Origin: an uncultured Candidatus Melainabacteria bacterium
GTDB lineage: Bacteria > Cyanobacteriota > Vampirovibrionia > Gastranaerophilales > Gastranaerophilaceae
DNA length: 15,450 nt
Reading direction: 5' to 3'
Assembly (NCBI GenBank): GCA_934675695.1
Contig: CAKURN010000012.1
Location: forward strand, 1-15,450
Position 1 is the stretch's first letter. Every line of letters starts with the position of its first letter. Positions 1 to 7,388 of the stretch are shown here, piece by piece. The notes under the pieces were generated by a model. That model was not told the origin of the DNA, did no database searches, and saw only the letters and a program-made list of their open reading frames with translations. A program made the translations under genes and the position numbers.

Positions 1-87
1 GCGTATGGAATCAGGTATGATGGAAAAATTGTTGCAAGCGATAGAGTGAAAGAATGGCTTGAAAAATCAATCCAAGGCGAAAACTAA
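1..87 (+). CDS. 3' end of an unidentified protein gene (partial)
   Basis: Frame 1 is open from the first base of the window and ends with TAA at 85-87, giving the last 28 residues of a protein. The tail is hydrophilic, contains a GIRYDGKIV segment and ends in a short helix-like stretch (SDRVKEWLEK). Codon use matches the neighbours. Its stop is only 7 bases from the stop codon of rnhB on the other strand, so the two genes converge with no room for a separate terminator. I do not recognise the family from this fragment. Confidence 0.6.
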   Translation, partial: AYGIRYDGKIVASDRVKEWLEKSIQGEN

Positions 88-94
88 AACAAAA

Positions 95-718
95 TTAATT
101 TAAAATATTTTTCAAAAACGATTGTCTATGGTATTTTGTGACACCAAAATTTTTAATCGCTTCTATGTGTTCTTTTGTTAAATAACCTTTGTTTTTTATC
201 CAATTGTATTTTGGATACTCAAGATGAATTTTATCCATATATTTATCTCTATTTACTTTTGCAAGTATGCTTGCTGCTGCAATTGAAGCTGATTTTGAAT
301 CACCTTTTATTATGAATTTTTGAGGATAGTTAAAATCTTTTATTAGTTTGTTTCCATCAACCAAAGTTAAAATGTTTTTTGAATTTAGTTGGTTAATAAC
401 ATCTAAAACCGCATATCTCATAGCAAGCAAAGAAGCATTCAGAATATTTATTTCTTCTATTTTTTCAACGGTTATTGCTTTAATTGACCAATATGAATTT
501 TCTTTTATTGGTTCATACAGCAATTCTCTTTTTTTGGGAGATAATTTTTTAGAATCGTTTAATGTCTTAAAAAGTTCTTCATTTATGTTATTTTTGAAAC
601 AAACCGCTGCTGCCCATACACCACCTGCAGCAGGGCCTCTACCTGCTTCATCAGTTCCAATTATAAAATCTATTTTATTTATCTTTGATTCGTTGTTATC
701 AAATTCAAACAAGTTCAT
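95..718 (-). CDS. rnhB: Ribonuclease HII
   Basis: Cleaves the RNA strand of RNA-DNA hybrids and removes single ribonucleotides misincorporated in DNA; cytoplasmic. The 207-residue length is normal for bacterial RNase HII. The hallmark DEAGRG motif is at residues 23-28. The expected four acidic active-site residues are visible as D23, E24, D121 (in VDGN) and D140 (in KGDSKS), followed by the family signature SIAAASILAKVNRD at 145-158. The ATG at 716-718 lies inside the end of rbgA (14-bp overlap), with a weak AGAAG ribosome site just upstream, so translation is probably coupled to rbgA. The rplS-rbgA-rnhB order is also known in Bacillus. It converges on the partial gene at 1-87. Identification is secure. 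Confidence 0.96.
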   Translation of the reverse strand: MNLFEFDNNESKINKIDFIIGTDEAGRGPAAGGVWAAAVCFKNNINEELFKTLNDSKKLSPKKRELLYEPIKENSYWSIKAITVEKIEEINILNASLLAMRYAVLDVINQLNSKNILTLVDGNKLIKDFNYPQKFIIKGDSKSASIAAASILAKVNRDKYMDKIHLEYPKYNWIKNKGYLTKEHIEAIKNFGVTKYHRQSFLKNILN

Positions 719-1562
719 ATTCTTCTGGAGTTTCTAGAGTAAAATTGCCTATTTTTCCTTCTCTAAAGTTTGACAAAAAAATCTGAGAAGTTCTTTTTGT
801 ATCGGGGATATTGTTTTTTAATATCCAGTTTCTTTTGATTGCAATGTTTTCTATAGTTAATTCTTCATCTTGTATATTAAAATATTGTCTTATTTCTTTT
901 GAATATTTTTTGTCTAATATTTTTAACAATTCATTTGCTACATATTCAAAATCATAAGCGTTTTCGCCTATCGAATTTACACAAGCCAGTTTTAGTGCTT
1001 GAAATTGGTCGTCTTGTACTGTTGGAATAATGCCCGGAGTGTCTAAAAGTTCAATTTTGTCGTTTATTCTAACCCACTGTTGCTGCCTTGTGACACCTGC
1101 TTTTGCACCTGTTTTTGCTTTTTGACGTTTAACAAGACGGTTGATTGTACTAGATTTTCCAACGTTCGGCATGCCGATTACCATCGTACGAACAGCACGA
1201 GGAAGAAGCCCTTTTTCTTTTCGTTTTTGCATAATATCATTAGCCAAAAGAACTATTTTGTTTGTGATTAGTTTTATGTCATTTTTGTCTTTTAAACTCG
1301 TCACAACAACTTCATATCCTGACAAATCAGACATAGCTTTTGCCCAAATTTTGTTTAAATTTTTATCAGAAACGTCTGACTTGTTCATTAAAATTAATAT
1401 GGGTTTGTTTGGGCATAGAGTTTTTGTCGTTTTATACCAGCTCGAATATGGTATTCTTGAGTCAATGACTTCTATAATTACATCAACCAGATTCAGTTTT
1501 TCTTTTAGTTGTTTTTGAGCTTTTGCAATGTGTCCCGGGTACCAATGAATGTGTTGCGGCAT
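705..1562 (-). CDS. rbgA: Ribosome biogenesis GTPase RbgA/YlqF (circularly permuted)
   Basis: GTPase that acts late in assembly of the 50S ribosomal subunit. The 285-residue protein has the circularly permuted G-motif order typical of the YlqF/YawG group: the N-terminal HWYPGHIAKA signature at 6-15, G4 NKSD at 60-63, then G1 GMPNVGKS at 130-137, a G2 threonine near T158 and G3 DTPG at 174-177. The C-terminal region (about 185-285) matches the position of the RNA-binding helical domain. An AAGGAA ribosome site stands about 7 bases before the ATG at 1560-1562. It lies 85 bp downstream of rplS, with a hairpin between them, and overlaps rnhB by 14 bp. In Bacillus the same neighbours are found, fitting a ribosome-assembly operon. 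Identification is secure. Confidence 0.95.
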   Translation of the reverse strand: MPQHIHWYPGHIAKAQKQLKEKLNLVDVIIEVIDSRIPYSSWYKTTKTLCPNKPILILMNKSDVSDKNLNKIWAKAMSDLSGYEVVVTSLKDKNDIKLITNKIVLLANDIMQKRKEKGLLPRAVRTMVIGMPNVGKSSTINRLVKRQKAKTGAKAGVTRQQQWVRINDKIELLDTPGIIPTVQDDQFQALKLACVNSIGENAYDFEYVANELLKILDKKYSKEIRQYFNIQDEELTIENIAIKRNWILKNNIPDTKRTSQIFLSNFREGKIGNFTLETPEEYELV

Positions 1563-1582
1563 AAATATTCCTTTTTATTAAG

Positions 1583-1623
1583 AATGCCTTGCTGTTCTTT
1601 TAAGTTAAAAACCGCAAGGCATT
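1583..1623 (-). repeat. Perfect 10-bp inverted repeat between rplS and rbgA (possible attenuator or processing hairpin)
   Basis: AATGCCTTGC at 1583-1592 pairs perfectly with GCAAGGCATT at 1614-1623 around a 21-base loop. It sits in the 85-bp gap between the rplS stop and the rbgA start. On the - strand it is followed by CTTAATAAAAAG rather than a U tract, so it is not a standard intrinsic terminator. It ends about 20 bases before rbgA and just upstream of its ribosome site. A processing site, stabilising 3' stem for rplS mRNA, or partial terminator would all fit. Confidence 0.55.
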
Positions 1624-1647
1624 ACAAAAATTTGATATTAGAAAAGT

Positions 1648-2001
1648 CTATCTTTTTTCCATTTTTTCTCTAATACGAGTAGCTTTACCTGAACGTTCTC
1701 TCAAGTAGTAAAGTTTTGCACGTCTAACATCACCTTTTCTTAATACTTGAATTTTTTCGATTCTTGGTGAATAAATAGCAAATACACGTTCTACGCCGAT
1801 ACCTTGGAAAACTTTTCTAACTGTGATAGTTTTGTTAACAGAGCTACCACGTTTTTTGATAACAGTACCTTCAAATGCTTGAGTTCTTTCCTTGTTTCCT
1901 TCAATAATTCTAACGAAAACTTTTACTGTGTCGCCAGGGTTAATCTCAGGCATTTCTTTTGCTGTATATTCTTTTTCTAATTCATCAATAATAGGATTCA
2001 T
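1648..2001 (-). CDS. rplS: 50S ribosomal protein L19
   Basis: Structural protein of the large ribosomal subunit near the 30S interface. The length of 117 residues is normal. The conserved core is clear: PGDTVKVFVRIIEG at 22-35, QAFEGTVI at 41-48, the RGSSVNKTITVRK region at 51-63 and IEKIQVLRKGDVRRAKLYYLR at about 81-101, followed by a basic C-terminal tail. A ribosome site (AAGGG) stands about 8 bases before the ATG at 1999-2001, and a promoter-like pair lies 40-65 bases upstream. It is the first gene of the rplS-rbgA-rnhB set; trmD, often found just upstream in other bacteria, is not here. Identification is secure. Confidence 0.97.
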   Translation of the reverse strand: MNPIIDELEKEYTAKEMPEINPGDTVKVFVRIIEGNKERTQAFEGTVIKKRGSSVNKTITVRKVFQGIGVERVFAIYSPRIEKIQVLRKGDVRRAKLYYLRERSGKATRIREKMEKR

Positions 2002-2038
2002 CTTTTTACCCTTTTTGTTTGTTGTTCTAGCATTATTA

Positions 2039-2067
2039 ATATTATCTTAAACAAAATTTATAAACAA
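2039..2067 (-). promoter_or_regulatory. rplS: Probable sigma70-type promoter of rplS
   Basis: Read on the - strand, TTGTTT (2067-2062) is followed after 17 bases by TAATAT (2044-2039). Spacing is ideal and the -10 is close to consensus; the -35 matches at three of six positions. This would place the start site near 2032 and give a leader of roughly 30 bases. AT-rich DNA makes chance matches common. Confidence 0.45.
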
Positions 2068-2129
2068 GTGTTTAAAGTAAAGATTTGTAAATAAAACTTA
2101 AAAAAATAATTTTGTCGCATAATAAAAAT

Positions 2130-3944
2130 ATGAAAAAACAAATTCTTACAACGTCTTTTCTCTGTTTGATGTTTGTTATTTTTGTGTTCTTTTTTCTAAA
2201 AAGAACTTCTCTAGAAACTTTTAAAATACTAAAAGTAATCGATGCAGGCACTTTTTTAATTGATATAAATAAAAATAACAAAATCGATGACAATGAAACA
2301 TTCAAATTGAAAAATGTCGTTGTTTTTTCACCTTTAAAAAATCAAAAAACAAAAAAATACGCACAAAAACTGGGCATTTCTGAAGAAGAATATATAAAAG
2401 TCGGTTATTTAGCGGAAATTTTTGCAAAAGATGAATTAGAAAACAAACAAATAAAAATGTTTTTGCCAAAAGAAGGTGAAAAATATGTAGATATAACATA
2501 CAACAACAAAAATTTGGCAGAATTTTATTTGAAAAACGGGCTTGCTTTTGCATACGAAAAATCAGACAATCCGGAATATTTTCAATTTCAAAATATTAAA
2601 CAAGCAAAAACAAATGCAAAAGAAATCTCGAGATTGGATTTTGTGCTTGTAAATTTAAAAACAAAGATTGCTCACAATTTGAATGGCGAACATTTTTCTC
2701 AAATAAATAACGGCAAATTGTACTTGAAAAAAGAAATCGACAAATTAAATTTTAAATTGTGCGGTTTTTGTTTTGAAAATAAAAACACAGAAAAAATTCA
2801 AAAAACAATCTTCAAAACAAGCAAAAATACTTATCAAAAATCAATAAACAAAAAATTCAATGATGTAGAATTGTTTTTAATAAATCCAACAGAATTTGAT
2901 AGACCGCATTCTTCTTGCGACACAAAAATTTGTAAAAAAATAGTTGAAGAAATAAATTCGACAAAAGATTCTATAGATATTGCTTTGTATGGAATAAACG
3001 AACAAATGGCAATTGTGAATGCTTTAAAATCTGCTAAAAAAAGAGGTGTAAAAATTAGAGCCGTTGCAGATTATAGCGACAATAAAGACAAAATTTATCC
3101 TTATTCAAAAATATTTATAAATGATTTTGGTGCAAAAACAGATTCTAATAAAACCCTTATGCACAATAAATTTATTATTTTTGATAACAAAAAAGTTTTA
3201 ACAGGTTCTATGAATTTTTCTTCTTCCGGTTCCGGCGGCTATAACTCAAATATAGCTGCAATTGTTGATTCTATAGAAGTTGCAAAAATATACAAAACCG
3301 AATTTGACCAAATGTACAATGGTAAATTTTCAACAAAAAAAGAAAAAATCGAAAAACCAAAAACCAAACTAAATAAAACTGAAATTTCTGTTTATTTTTC
3401 TCCAAAAGATGGTGTTTTTGAAGATGGAATTTTGCCTCTAATTCAAAATGCCAAAAAGAAAATCTATGTTTCAGCGTTTTATTTGACAGACAAAAATTTA
3501 ATCAACGAATTGATTAATGCAAAGAAAAGAAATGTAGAAGTTCTTGTTTTGATGGATTCTTTGGGTGCAATGAATTTTAAAGACAGAATTAAACTTTTAA
3601 AAGAAGCAAAAATTCCACTAAAAGCTGAAAATTGGGGCGGAAAAAACCACGAAAAAACAATAATGATTGATGATACGTATTTGATTTTTGGAAGCTGCAA
3701 TTTTACAAAAAGCGGTTTTTATAAAAACGATGAAAATGTTTTGATAATGAAAAATCCCGATATAGCCTTGTTTTATGGAGATTATTTTTTGTATCTTTTC
3801 AATTCAATAGGCAATAAATACCTAAAATTTATCCCAAGAGCAGAAAGTTTTGAATCAAAAAATTCTTGTTATGATGGTATAGACAACAACTTTGATGGCA
3901 AAATTGATTCTGAAGATGTTGGTTGCATAAAACAAAATAAATAA
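2130..3944 (+). CDS. Membrane-anchored double-HKD phospholipase D-family protein with a degenerate SNase-like domain
   Basis: 604 residues from the ATG at 2130. Residues 1-23 form an uncleaved-looking signal anchor (MKK then a hydrophobic run), so the rest is periplasmic or extracellular. Residues about 31-167 look like a staphylococcal-nuclease fold, but VIDGDT has become VIDAGT, and the usual DTPE and YGR motifs are absent, so it is probably inactive. This domain holds an EF-hand-like loop at 45-56 (DINKNNKIDDNE). Two PLD domains follow, each with HxKxxxxD: H345-D352 and H507-D514, enough for one composite active site. The C-terminus has a Cys-flanked, Asp-rich probable calcium-binding motif (C580 to C599). 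The substrate (DNA, RNA or phospholipid) cannot be told. A TTG in the same frame at 2112 would add six residues ahead of the signal anchor; the ATG is preferred. No good ribosome site precedes either. Confidence 0.85.
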   Translation: MKKQILTTSFLCLMFVIFVFFFLKRTSLETFKILKVIDAGTFLIDINKNNKIDDNETFKLKNVVVFSPLKNQKTKKYAQKLGISEEEYIKVGYLAEIFAKDELENKQIKMFLPKEGEKYVDITYNNKNLAEFYLKNGLAFAYEKSDNPEYFQFQNIKQAKTNAKEISRLDFVLVNLKTKIAHNLNGEHFSQINNGKLYLKKEIDKLNFKLCGFCFENKNTEKIQKTIFKTSKNTYQKSINKKFNDVELFLINPTEFDRPHSSCDTKICKKIVEEINSTKDSIDIALYGINEQMAIVNALKSAKKRGVKIRAVADYSDNKDKIYPYSKIFINDFGAKTDSNKTLMHNKFIIFDNKKVLTGSMNFSSSGSGGYNSNIAAIVDSIEVAKIYKTEFDQMYNGKFSTKKEKIEKPKTKLNKTEISVYFSPKDGVFEDGILPLIQNAKKKIYVSAFYLTDKNLINELINAKKRNVEVLVLMDSLGAMNFKDRIKLLKEAKIPLKAENWGGKNHEKTIMIDDTYLIFGSCNFTKSGFYKNDENVLIMKNPDIALFYGDYFLYLFNSIGNKYLKFIPRAESFESKNSCYDGIDNNFDGKIDSEDVGCIKQNK

Positions 3945-3959
3945 TTTTTTGTAACGAAT

Positions 3960-3989
3960 TTGCAAAAGTAAAAAGATTTTTGTTATTAT
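3960..3989 (+). promoter_or_regulatory. Probable promoter for the 35-residue peptide gene and the M23 peptidase gene
   Basis: TTGCAA at 3960-3965 is followed after 18 bases by TATTAT at 3984-3989. The predicted start near 3996 gives a leader of about 20 bases containing the AAAGGAA ribosome site of the small gene at 4015. It lies in the 70-bp gap after the PLD-family gene, which shows no terminator hairpin, so read-through is also possible. Confidence 0.4.
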
Positions 3990-4014
3990 ATTATTAGTAG
4001 ACAAAGGAATAAAA

Positions 4015-4122
4015 ATGGAATTTTTAAGAAGACACAGAAAAATCATCGTAATTGTTTTGACAATATTACTTGCTATTTGGATGGTTGGTTTGACTACTGC
4101 GATAGGTATAATTTTATTTTAA
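4015..4122 (+). CDS. 35-residue single-pass membrane peptide
   Basis: ATG at 4015-4017, TAA at 4120-4122. The peptide starts with a basic head (MEFLRRHRK) and continues with one hydrophobic helix of about 25 residues to its end, the layout of a small inner-membrane protein with a cytoplasmic N-terminus. A strong ribosome site (AAAGGAA) precedes the ATG at good spacing. The next gene starts 3 bases after its stop and has no ribosome site of its own, so this small gene probably also drives translation of the M23 peptidase. I do not recognise the family. A role as partner or regulator of the peptidase is only a guess. Confidence 0.65.
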   Translation: MEFLRRHRKIIVIVLTILLAIWMVGLTTAIGIILF

Positions 4123-4125
4123 GAC

Positions 4126-5289
4126 ATGGAAAAGTTTAAATTCACAAAAAAAATATTTGTATTTAATATAATCTTATCGATTACGATATTTTTTTCGTGT
4201 TGCACTGCTTTTGCAGACAGTCCAAAATTAAAAGACCAAAAAAACCAAATCGAAAACAAAAGGGTTCAGGCAAAAAACCAAATTCACAAATTAAAACTTC
4301 TTGAAAAAATTGAAACAAACAAATTATACAAAAACCAGCAAAAACTCGAATACAACCAGCATAGCCTTGCTAGAAGTAAAAAACAATACCAAGACACAAA
4401 AGACGAAGTAGCATCTTTAGAAAGAAAACTTGATGTATTGCTTGTTGATCACAATCGCCATCTTGCATATACGAGAAAACGCCTTGTTCAGATTTTTAAA
4501 CACAAAAGAAACAACTATATAGAATTTTTGTTGAATTCTGACGATATAAATGCTTTTTTAGATAGATTGTATTTTGAAAACGTGATAATTGCTTATGATA
4601 AAAAACGTCTAGAAGAAACAAAAGTCCATGCCAGAGAAATTTTGGCACTAAAAGCCAGAATTGAGCTTCAAAAACGCAATCTTGAATCTTCTATCCAAGA
4701 TATAAACAGACAACAAGTCGATATTCAATATGCTATAGAAAAAAATGAAAAATTAATTGAAAAATTAAAAACAGATAGAGCGACTTGGGAAAAATCAGAA
4801 AGAGAACTTGCTCACCAATCTAGAGCGATTTCGCAAATGATTAACCACGAAATCAAAAAGACAGAAAAACAAGGCACAAATGTCGTTGTTTCATCTAAAT
4901 TTGTACGTCCGGTTCCGGGTACTATTACTTCGCCTTTTGGTACAAGAGTTCACCCAATATTCAAAAGAAAAATCTTCCACTCAGGTATTGATATAGGAGC
5001 ACCTTATGGAACACCAATCAGAGCTGCAAACTCAGGTAGAGTAATTTTTGTCGGTTGGTACAATGGTTATGGAAAAGTAGTAATCATAAACCATGGTCAT
5101 ATCAACGGTATTCCAACCACAACACTATATGCACACATGTCAAGCACAAGCGTAAAACAAGGTGCTAATATTGCAAAAGGTGATATTGTAGGTAGAGTGG
5201 GTACTACAGGATATTCTACAGGACCGCATCTGCATTTTGAAGTACGTCAAAAAGGTAATCCTGTAAATCCATTAAATTTCATCAGATAG
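4126..5289 (+). CDS. Secreted M23-family peptidoglycan endopeptidase with N-terminal coiled coil (EnvC/NlpD-like)
   Basis: Probably cuts peptide cross-links in peptidoglycan or activates amidases at the cell wall. Of 387 residues, 1-30 form a signal peptide with an AFA|D cleavage site. Residues about 33-255 are highly charged and helical, predicted coiled coil as in EnvC. The M23 (LytM) domain covers about 262-387. Zinc ligands are present: H285 and D289 in HSGIDIG and H370 in HLHFE, with H337 (YAHM) and H368 as the catalytic histidines. Because the ligands are intact, it is likely an active enzyme rather than a degenerate EnvC-type activator. No FtsEX genes are nearby. It lies 3 bp behind the 35-residue peptide gene and lacks a ribosome site, so translational coupling is likely. 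Confidence 0.93.
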   Translation: MEKFKFTKKIFVFNIILSITIFFSCCTAFADSPKLKDQKNQIENKRVQAKNQIHKLKLLEKIETNKLYKNQQKLEYNQHSLARSKKQYQDTKDEVASLERKLDVLLVDHNRHLAYTRKRLVQIFKHKRNNYIEFLLNSDDINAFLDRLYFENVIIAYDKKRLEETKVHAREILALKARIELQKRNLESSIQDINRQQVDIQYAIEKNEKLIEKLKTDRATWEKSERELAHQSRAISQMINHEIKKTEKQGTNVVVSSKFVRPVPGTITSPFGTRVHPIFKRKIFHSGIDIGAPYGTPIRAANSGRVIFVGWYNGYGKVVIINHGHINGIPTTTLYAHMSSTSVKQGANIAKGDIVGRVGTTGYSTGPHLHFEVRQKGNPVNPLNFIR

Positions 5290-5361
5290 GTTTGTAATAA
5301 GAGAAATTTTGGTGTAAATTAATTAATATAAACTAGCTTTAGGGGATCAATTTCTATAAAT

Positions 5362-5556
5362 ATGCAAATATTGAGCATAAAAAAATATATTATTCCGGTT
5401 CTTCTCTTTTTACAGATGAATACGGTTTCTTATGCTCAATATGAAGTTTACAATGCAAAAACAGTGAAATGCCTATTCAAACAGAAAAAAATGATGAAGA
5501 AGTTAGAACCTACAACGACCCAGCTTTGCCGGATTTTTCAAAAGAACAAACACTAA
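5362..5556 (+). other. Out-of-frame signal-peptide ORF at the start of the LptD-like gene (frameshift)
   Basis: The ATG at 5362 opens a frame whose first 26 residues are a typical signal peptide: basic IKK, hydrophobic IIPVLLFL, then a SYA|Q cleavage site. After about residue 36 the frame turns into unusual residues and codons and ends at 5556. The LptD-like body from 5469 lies in the -1 frame relative to it and has no signal of its own. Both frames are open together from 5445 to 5556, so one -1 shift (or one missing base) there would join them. The shift is best placed near 5467-5469, where the new frame gives KMPIQTEK with typical codons, or at the A7 run at 5485-5491. An AGGGG ribosome site lies 16 bases upstream of the ATG, rather far. 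Confidence 0.7.
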
Positions 5557-7388
5557 GTGGAATAATCGAAGAAAAGACGAAGAATTTTTTTGCAAGAAGA
5601 AAACAACAAAAATTAAAAGAACAAAATGATGATTTAGACGACTCAACTCTACAAGATGAGGAGACAAAAGACGATACAGCAGAAGAAAGAACCTACAAAC
5701 CTAGAGAAATCGACAACGAAGTTGTAGACAATGAAAACAAATTTCAAATCAACGCTGATAGAATCAGTTATGATGATACAGATGGAAACGTTTATGCAAA
5801 AGGAAATGTAGAAATCATCTCTAATGCAAAAGCAACAACATTAAAGTCAAATGAAGCAGTTCTTGATAAAGTTAGTCAAACGATAAAACTTTTTGGTGAT
5901 GTAAAGATTATCAAAGCCGGAGTCGAAATGAGCGGCGAATCTATGATTGTAGATTTAAATGAGCAAAACATTTTGATGGACAATCCTACGGTAAATGCTT
6001 ATTCTTTCAATATTGTAGCCCAAGAAGGCTATATTATCGCAAACGATATTCAAATGATTAACGGTACAATAAAAAGTTCTCGCCAAGCAAACTTTTCTTT
6101 TGAATCTCGAGCTTTTCAGTCTTACGAAAATGTTGCAGCGGATTATGTCAGAAGAAACGATATCGATCGTTCTAACATAGAAAGAAATTCAAAACAAACA
6201 TATAAAGTCGATGCAAAAGAAATAATTTTAACGAGTTTTAAAGACCACAATTCACTCGTTATGAAAAAAGCAAATGTGTATTACAATAATCATAGAATTT
6301 TATTCAATTCTGATGTAGAAATAATATCAGACAAAGATAGCCAAGTTGTTGAAATGTCCATGCCTGAAATTGGCACCTTGAGAAATTTTGGTACTTATAT
6401 CGGTTATGGATATGTATCAAAACTCCCTAACGGTCAGACTTTAAAGTTGATGCCAGCGTTGGTATATGGAAACAGCAACTTTGGGGTTGGTCTTATCGGA
6501 CGTCATAGAACAAGAAACAGCAGATTAGAAGCAGGTTGGGCAACCGCATCAACAAACCTTGTTGTAAAAGGTGCATACAAACTGGGAGATAATTTAACTC
6601 TTAGATACGGTAGAAATACATATTTATCAGAAGGCTTTATGGGTTCTAGACGTTCAGGGTATGCTGCACAATTAGAACATAAACAAACATTTTTTGTTAG
6701 TGATATTAAAGATTTATCTTACACGCAAGAACTCTACGCCGGATTTTTTACAGATTACAAAAAACATGACCAAGAAAATGCTTATGCGACGACAAGATTT
6801 CGTTATTCCGGCGAATTAAGAAAGAAAATTTTTGAATATCGAAACAAAGAACAAGATTTCAGCATGAGAATAAACGCCATAGCTCAAGGGGCTGCAACAT
6901 TGTATGGCTCAGGTCAAACAATGGGTATTGTTAGGATAGGTCCTTATTTAACTACAAAAGTCCGTTTTTGGGAGTCTAGTATAGGCTATATGCTAGGTGG
7001 TGTCCATGGAGATAGCCCTTTTGAATTTGATAAATACAGATACGGTAAACAAACAATAATGTTGAACGAAAAAATTCACTTTGGAGAGAAGTTTGCTCTT
7101 GGTTATAGAGCGTTTGTTACTCCAATGAAAGATAATATTGAAAACGAATTTTTGACTGAATCCAGATTTTATGCGATTTTTGGGCCACAAGATTTGAAAT
7201 TTGTATTGTCGTATGACTTTGTACGTGATATTGCTCACTTTGAATTTATGTTTTTATTGGGTACGGAGTCTACTCATATCAACTTTGAAAGATTAATAAC
7301 CAAAAACATGGATGGCGGTGAAAACAAAAAACGTGATTTCTACAAATACGCTAAACCTGTAAAAATAGTTGAACCAGAAAATATCTAG
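5469..7388 (+). CDS. lptD: LptD/OstA-like outer-membrane lipopolysaccharide assembly protein (body frame)
   Basis: Likely inserts lipopolysaccharide or a related glycolipid into the outer leaflet. In this frame it is 639 residues. Residues 1-90 are acidic and low in complexity. Residues about 91-195 are an OstA/LptA-type beta-jellyroll with the repeating pattern FQINADRISYD, GNVYAKGNVEII and KLFGDVKII. Residues about 300-615 show alternating beta strands rich in Tyr, Phe and Gly (for example LKLMPALVYG, LRYGRNTY, ELYAGFFTDY), as expected for a beta-barrel. No cysteines of the E. coli LptD type are seen. No ribosome site precedes the ATG at 5469, and this protein needs a signal peptide; that is found in the other frame from 5362. 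The stop overlaps the stop of the convergent 148-residue gene by 4 bp. Family call likely; exact orthology less certain. Confidence 0.85.
   Translation: MPIQTEKNDEEVRTYNDPALPDFSKEQTLSGIIEEKTKNFFARRKQQKLKEQNDDLDDSTLQDEETKDDTAEERTYKPREIDNEVVDNENKFQINADRISYDDTDGNVYAKGNVEIISNAKATTLKSNEAVLDKVSQTIKLFGDVKIIKAGVEMSGESMIVDLNEQNILMDNPTVNAYSFNIVAQEGYIIANDIQMINGTIKSSRQANFSFESRAFQSYENVAADYVRRNDIDRSNIERNSKQTYKVDAKEIILTSFKDHNSLVMKKANVYYNNHRILFNSDVEIISDKDSQVVEMSMPEIGTLRNFGTYIGYGYVSKLPNGQTLKLMPALVYGNSNFGVGLIGRHRTRNSRLEAGWATASTNLVVKGAYKLGDNLTLRYGRNTYLSEGFMGSRRSGYAAQLEHKQTFFVSDIKDLSYTQELYAGFFTDYKKHDQENAYATTRFRYSGELRKKIFEYRNKEQDFSMRINAIAQGAATLYGSGQTMGIVRIGPYLTTKVRFWESSIGYMLGGVHGDSPFEFDKYRYGKQTIMLNEKIHFGEKFALGYRAFVTPMKDNIENEFLTESRFYAIFGPQDLKFVLSYDFVRDIAHFEFMFLLGTESTHINFERLITKNMDGGENKKRDFYKYAKPVKIVEPENI

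Noticed and set aside
2112..2129. TTG start that would lengthen the PLD-family protein by six residues
   Set aside because: The ATG at 2130 puts MKK directly before the hydrophobic anchor, the usual layout of such signals, and the TTG has no ribosome site either.
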